Assembly (NCBI RefSeq): GCF_902141845.1
Contig: NZ_CABFPH010000008.1
Span: forward strand, 1-64,000
Source of the DNA: Methylobacterium symbioticum
GTDB lineage: Bacteria > Pseudomonadota > Alphaproteobacteria > Rhizobiales > Beijerinckiaceae
Direction: 5' to 3'
DNA: 64,000 nt
Shown here: positions 59,942 to 64,000 of the stretch, in pieces
Layout: each line of letters opens with the position of its first letter
How positions within the stretch are numbered: the first letter of the stretch is position 1
Translations under genes and position numbers: made by a program
Notes under the pieces: model-generated
The model's input: the letters and a program-made list of their open reading frames with translations, nothing else
Told to the model about the DNA's origin: nothing
The model's database searches: none

Positions 59942-61173
59942 GCCGCCACCCCCGAATCGTCCGACCGGTCCTCCTCGCCCTCGGCCTCGGCCTGACGGGC
60001 GCTGCGGCCGCCGAGGTCACGCCGGCGCCGGGCCCCCGGCCGCCGACGGTCAGCGTGATCGAGGCGGCGCGCCGCGAGATCGTGGAATCCGTGGTCGTCA
60101 CCGGCACCCTGGTGCCGCGCGACGAGATCCTGGTCGGCCCCGAGATCGAGGGCTACCGGGTCACCGAGGTGCTGGCCGAGGAAGGCCTGCGCGTTGAGCG
60201 CGGCCAGGTGCTCGCCCGCCTCTCCCGCGACCTGATCGATCGCCAGATCGCGCAGCAGGATGCCGTCGTCGAGAAGGCGGCCGCGTCCGTCCCGCAGGCG
60301 CAGAGCAACATCGAGCAGGCCGAGGCCGCCGAGACGGAGACGCGGCTCGCCTATGAGCGGGCCCGCCAACTGCTGCAGACCGGCAACGCCACCGCCGCGG
60401 TCATGGAGACCCGGACGGCCGCGCTGCGGCAGGCCGAGGGCAAGCTGGCCTTCGCCCGCAACGGGCTGGCCATGACCAGGGCGGAGCTCGCCCAGGCCCG
60501 GGCCGTACGGGACGAGCTGTCCCTGCGCCTCGCGCGGACCGAGATCCGCGCCCCCGAGGCGGGCATCGTCAGCCGCCGCACCGCCCGCGTCGGCATCACC
60601 GCCTCGGCCTCGGCCGAGCCCCTGTTCCGCCTGATCGCCCGCGGCGAGATCGAGCTGGAGGGCGAGGTGGTCGAGACCAAGCTGCCTCTGCTGCGCGAGG
60701 GCGCCCCGGCCTGGATCGAGATCGCGCCGGGCGAGCGCGTCGCCGGCAGCGTTCGTGCGGTCTATCCGGAGGTCGACAAGGCGACCCGCCTCGGCAAGGT
60801 CCGGGTGCGCCTCGATCCCGATCCGCGCCTGCGCATCGGCACCTTCGCCCGCGGCGCGGTCGAGCTGGCGCGCAGCCGCGGCGTCACGGTGCCCCAGGCG
60901 GCGGTCTCCTATGGCGGCCCGAAGCGCGCGAGCGTCCTCGTCGTCGCGCAGGACGTGGTCGAGGCCCGCGCGGTCCGCACCGGCCTGAGCGACGAGGACG
61001 ACATCGAGATCCGCGACGGCCTCGCCCCGGGCGAGCAGATCGTGGCGAAGGCCGGCAGCTTCCTGCGGGACGGCGACCGCGTCCGCCCCGTCGCCGCCGC
61101 CCCCGGCGCAGCCGCTCCCGCCGTGGCGGCGAGCCCCGCGCGCAACGACACAGCCGAAGCCGGGGTCCCCTGA
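59938..61173 (+). CDS. RND efflux periplasmic adaptor (membrane-fusion protein)
   Basis: Adaptor of 411 residues linking the inner-membrane pump to an outer-membrane channel. A signal peptide (about 1-25, ending AAAAEV) precedes the biotinyl-lipoyl half motif GYRVTEVLAEEGLRVERGQV, a coiled-coil hairpin (about 95-190), the second half ARTEIRAPEAGIVSRRTARV and the beta-barrel. The start overlaps tetR by four bases. No outer-membrane channel gene is visible before the edge. Confidence 0.92.
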   Translation: MSRHPRIVRPVLLALGLGLTGAAAAEVTPAPGPRPPTVSVIEAARREIVESVVVTGTLVPRDEILVGPEIEGYRVTEVLAEEGLRVERGQVLARLSRDLIDRQIAQQDAVVEKAAASVPQAQSNIEQAEAAETETRLAYERARQLLQTGNATAAVMETRTAALRQAEGKLAFARNGLAMTRAELAQARAVRDELSLRLARTEIRAPEAGIVSRRTARVGITASASAEPLFRLIARGEIELEGEVVETKLPLLREGAPAWIEIAPGERVAGSVRAVYPEVDKATRLGKVRVRLDPDPRLRIGTFARGAVELARSRGVTVPQAAVSYGGPKRASVLVVAQDVVEARAVRTGLSDEDDIEIRDGLAPGEQIVAKAGSFLRDGDRVRPVAAAPGAAAPAVAASPARNDTAEAGVP

Positions 61174-61293
61174 GCCCCGGAACCTTCCCCGACCCGGCAG
61201 CGAGCCGGGGGAGCCCGCAAAACCATCGACCGAGGGCCGTGACTGAGGTCGCAGCGCGACCGGCCGCCGCCCCGATCCCACACGGGTCGTCCA

Positions 61294-64000
61294 ATGCGCC
61301 TGAATGTCTCCGCCTGGGCGATCCGCAAGCCCATTCCGTCGCTCGTCCTCTTCCTCGTCCTGGTGGTGCTCGGCCTCGTCAGCTTCCGCGGGCTCGCCGT
61401 CACGCGGATGCCGAATGTCGACGTGCCGATCGTCTCGGTGACGATCACCCAGTCCGGCGCGGCGCCGGCCGAACTGCAGACCCAGGTCACGAAATGGGTC
61501 GAGGATTCGATCGCGGGCGTGCGCGGGGTGAAGCACATCACCTCGGCGATCACCGAGGGCTCGTCCGTCACCACCGTCGAGTTCCGGCTCGAGGTGAACA
61601 CCGACCGCGCCGTCAACGACGTGAAGGACGCGGTCTCGAAGATCCGCATCAACCTGCCGCGCACCATCGACGAGCCGGTGATCCAGCGCGTCGAGATCGC
61701 CGGCCTGCCGATTCTCGTCTACGGCGTCACGGCCCCCGCGATGACGCCGGCCGACCTGTCCTGGTTCGTCGAGGACAACGTGGCGCGCACGCTCCAGGGG
61801 GTGAAGGGCGTCGGCGGCGTCGAGCGCCTGGGCGGCGTCGCCCGCGAGATCCGGGTGACGCTCCAGCCCGATCGCCTGCTGGCGCTCGGCATCACGGCGG
61901 CGGACGTGAACCGGCAATTGCGCCTCACCTCCGCCGACATGGCCGGCGGGCGCGGCGAGGTCGGCGGCCGCGAGCAGTCGATCCGCGCGCTGGCGGCCTC
62001 GCGCTCCGTGCGCGACCTCAAGGCGACCTCGATCGTGCTCCCGGGCGGCCGCAAGGTGCGCCTCGACGACCTCGCGCTGGTCGAGGACGGCGTCGAGGAG
62101 GCGCGCACCTTCGCCCGCTTCAACGGGGAGCCGGTGGTCGCCTTCGCGGTCTCGCGCGGCTCCGGCGCGAGCGATGCCGAGGTCGCGGCGGGCGTCGAGA
62201 AGAAGATCGCCGAGTTCCAGGCGAGCTACCCCGACATCCGCTTCGAGAAGATCGATTCCTCCGTCTCCGCGACGCTGGGCTCCTACGATTCGGCCATGCA
62301 CACGCTGATCGAAGGCGCCCTTCTTGCCGTCGTGGTGGTGCTGCTGTTCCTGCGCGACTGGCGCGCCACGCTGATCGCCGCGGTGGCGCTGCCGCTCTCC
62401 GTCTTCCCGACCTTCTGGGCGATGGACGCGCTCGGATTCACCCTGAACGGCATCAGCCTGCTCGCGATCACCCTGGTGACGGGGATCCTGGTGGACGACG
62501 CGATCGTCGAGATCGAGAACATCGTCCGCCACATGCGGCTCGGCAAATCGCCCTACCGGGCGGCGCTCGAAGGCGCCGACGAGATCGGCCTCGCCGTCAT
62601 CGCCATCACCGCGACCCTGATCGCGGTCTTCGCACCCGTCTCCTTCATGGGCGGCATCGCCGGCCGCTACTTCATCCAGTTCGGCCTGACCATCGCGGTG
62701 TCGGTCTTCATGTCGCTGCTGGTGGCGCGCCTGATCACGCCGCTCCTGGCCGCCTACTTCCTGCGCGATCATGGCCATCACGCGGAGCGCGAGGGCCCGG
62801 TGATGCGCGCCTATACCCGTCTCGTCGGCTGGTCGGTGCGGCACCGGTTCGGCACGCTGGCGGTCGGCCTCGCGCTGTTTGCCGGCTCCCTGGTCTCGAC
62901 CGGCCTGCTGCCCTCGGGCTTCATCCCGAAGCAGGACAATGCCCGCACCCTGTTCATGGTGGAGCTGGCGCCCGGCGCGCGGCTCGACGACACGATCGCG
63001 GTGTCCGACCGGCTGGCGGAGAGGATCCGCGCTTTGCCGGAGGTGACCTCGGTCTTCGTGGATGGCGGCCGCCAGGTCGGCGGCAAGAAGGAGACGCGGC
63101 TCGCCACCTTCGTCATCAACCTCGTGCCCAAGAACCGGCGCGAGAAGCGGCAATGGACCCTCGAATCCGAGATCGCGCGGCTGCTCGCGGACGAGCCGGA
63201 CATCCGCTCGTGGTCGCTGCGCGACAGCGGCCAGCGCGACCTCGCCCTGGTGGTGAGCGGGCCCGACGTCGATGTCGTCACCGAGATCGCCGCCCGGCTC
63301 CAGCGCGACATGGCCGCGATCCCGCACCTCGTCTCGGTGATGTCGACGGCCCCCCTCGACCGCACGGAGGTGCGCATCCGTCCGCGGGAGGGTGCGGCGG
63401 CCGATCTCGGGGTCTCCACCGACACCATCGCGGAGACGGTCCGGGTCGGCACGATCGGCGACATCGGCCTGAACCTCGCCAAGTTCAACGCGAAGGACCG
63501 GCAGGTGCCGATCCGGGTGATGCTGCCGACGAGCGCCCGCGGTGCGGGGGCACGGCTGGAAAACCTGAAGGTGCCGGCCAAGAACGGCGCGGCGGTGCCG
63601 CTCGCCGCGGTGGCCGAGATCGAGCTCGACAAGGGCCCCGGCGCCATCGACCGCTACGACCGGGCCGTGCGCGTAGCGATCGAGGCGAATATGGAGGGCT
63701 CGGACGCGCTGGGCTCGCTGATCGCCCAGGCGCTCGCGACCCCCACCGCGAAGAGCCTGCCTCCCGGCGTCACCATCAAGCAGACCGGCGATGCCGAGAT
63801 CATGCAGGAGGTCTTCTCCGGCTTCCTGATGGCGATGGGGGCCGGCATCATGATGGTCTACGCGGTGCTGGTGCTGCTGTTCGGCTCGTTCCTGCAGCCG
63901 CTCACCATCCTGTTCTCGCTGCCGCTCTCGATCGGCGGGGCCATCCTCGGCCTGCTGATCTGCCAGATGCCGATCTCGATGCCCGTGGTCATCGGTATCC
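61294..64000 (+). CDS. RND efflux pump, inner-membrane subunit (partial)
   Basis: Frame from the ATG at 61294 (MRLNVSAWAIRKPIPSLVLF) runs past the right edge; 902 codons are present of about 1040 expected. The HAE/AcrB fold is clear: first membrane helix, a large periplasmic loop, then the TM4 proton-relay GILVDDAIVEIENIVRH with D401 and D402. The second repeat begins near RHRFGTLAVGLALFAGSLVS. It exports hydrophobic compounds by proton antiport; the substrate is unknown. It follows the adaptor gene by 120 bp, a gap with no clear signal. Confidence 0.93.
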   Translation, partial: MRLNVSAWAIRKPIPSLVLFLVLVVLGLVSFRGLAVTRMPNVDVPIVSVTITQSGAAPAELQTQVTKWVEDSIAGVRGVKHITSAITEGSSVTTVEFRLEVNTDRAVNDVKDAVSKIRINLPRTIDEPVIQRVEIAGLPILVYGVTAPAMTPADLSWFVEDNVARTLQGVKGVGGVERLGGVAREIRVTLQPDRLLALGITAADVNRQLRLTSADMAGGRGEVGGREQSIRALAASRSVRDLKATSIVLPGGRKVRLDDLALVEDGVEEARTFARFNGEPVVAFAVSRGSGASDAEVAAGVEKKIAEFQASYPDIRFEKIDSSVSATLGSYDSAMHTLIEGALLAVVVVLLFLRDWRATLIAAVALPLSVFPTFWAMDALGFTLNGISLLAITLVTGILVDDAIVEIENIVRHMRLGKSPYRAALEGADEIGLAVIAITATLIAVFAPVSFMGGIAGRYFIQFGLTIAVSVFMSLLVARLITPLLAAYFLRDHGHHAEREGPVMRAYTRLVGWSVRHRFGTLAVGLALFAGSLVSTGLLPSGFIPKQDNARTLFMVELAPGARLDDTIAVSDRLAERIRALPEVTSVFVDGGRQVGGKKETRLATFVINLVPKNRREKRQWTLESEIARLLADEPDIRSWSLRDSGQRDLALVVSGPDVDVVTEIAARLQRDMAAIPHLVSVMSTAPLDRTEVRIRPREGAAADLGVSTDTIAETVRVGTIGDIGLNLAKFNAKDRQVPIRVMLPTSARGAGARLENLKVPAKNGAAVPLAAVAEIELDKGPGAIDRYDRAVRVAIEANMEGSDALGSLIAQALATPTAKSLPPGVTIKQTGDAEIMQEVFSGFLMAMGAGIMMVYAVLVLLFGSFLQPLTILFSLPLSIGGAILGLLICQMPISMPVVIGI

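Overview
The window is GC-rich chromosomal DNA from an alphaproteobacterium of the order Hyphomicrobiales, most likely Methylobacterium, Methylorubrum or a close relative. The basis is the gene order (complete nuoA-N followed by birA, RNase J, methylmalonyl-CoA epimerase, DUF1467, proS, lolCD and dnaE; hemD next to a mitofilin-like gene and hemY), an alphaproteobacterial ProRS and RNase J, and LexA boxes of the GTTC-N7-GTTC type. The genus is an inference. No prophage, transposase, CRISPR array, rRNA or plasmid gene was seen, so this is core chromosome rather than an accessory island.

Layout. 1-2243 (minus): edge fragment of an unknown protein, an RcnA-type Ni/Co exporter and a DUF1007 protein. 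2500-5881 (minus): a complete gltIJKL-type acidic amino-acid ABC importer. 6299-11863 (minus): a complete livHMGF-(DUF6867)-livK branched-chain amino-acid importer. 12099-14284 (plus): a DctA-type symporter translationally coupled to a second GltI-like binding protein. 14526-14725: REP-like palindromes. 14838-21891: FAD-linked oxidase, ParC, RecO, ChaC and small secreted or membrane proteins. 21911-29312 (minus): dnaE, a 34-residue membrane peptide gene, lolD, lolC/E and proS. 29538-29719 (plus): a promoter and terminator framing an apparent small RNA. 30014-49015 (minus): DUF1467, mce, rnj, birA and all 14 nuo genes. 49374-59000: tRNA-Asp, an ABC exporter, an aldose epimerase-like protein, hemD, a mitofilin-like protein, hemY, a Nudix hydrolase and tRNA-Thr. 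59057-64000 (plus): a TetR-controlled RND efflux operon cut by the right edge.

How it works together. Two binding-protein ABC importers and a coupled symporter/binding-protein pair give strong amino-acid and dicarboxylate uptake. The nuo operon encodes all of respiratory complex I. The replication, repair and topology genes (dnaE, recO, parC) are interleaved with three sequences that match the alphaproteobacterial LexA operator exactly. One lies in the promoter of a 34-residue membrane peptide, which is the best candidate in the window for something undescribed: an SOS-induced membrane peptide of the SidA/TisB kind. Other points of interest are the unassigned small RNA, two perfectly spaced TetR operators over a leader ORF, and three copies of a dispersed intergenic repeat placed just behind minus-strand operons, two of which supply the stop codon of the preceding gene.

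All product names come from reading the translated sequence. No database search was run.
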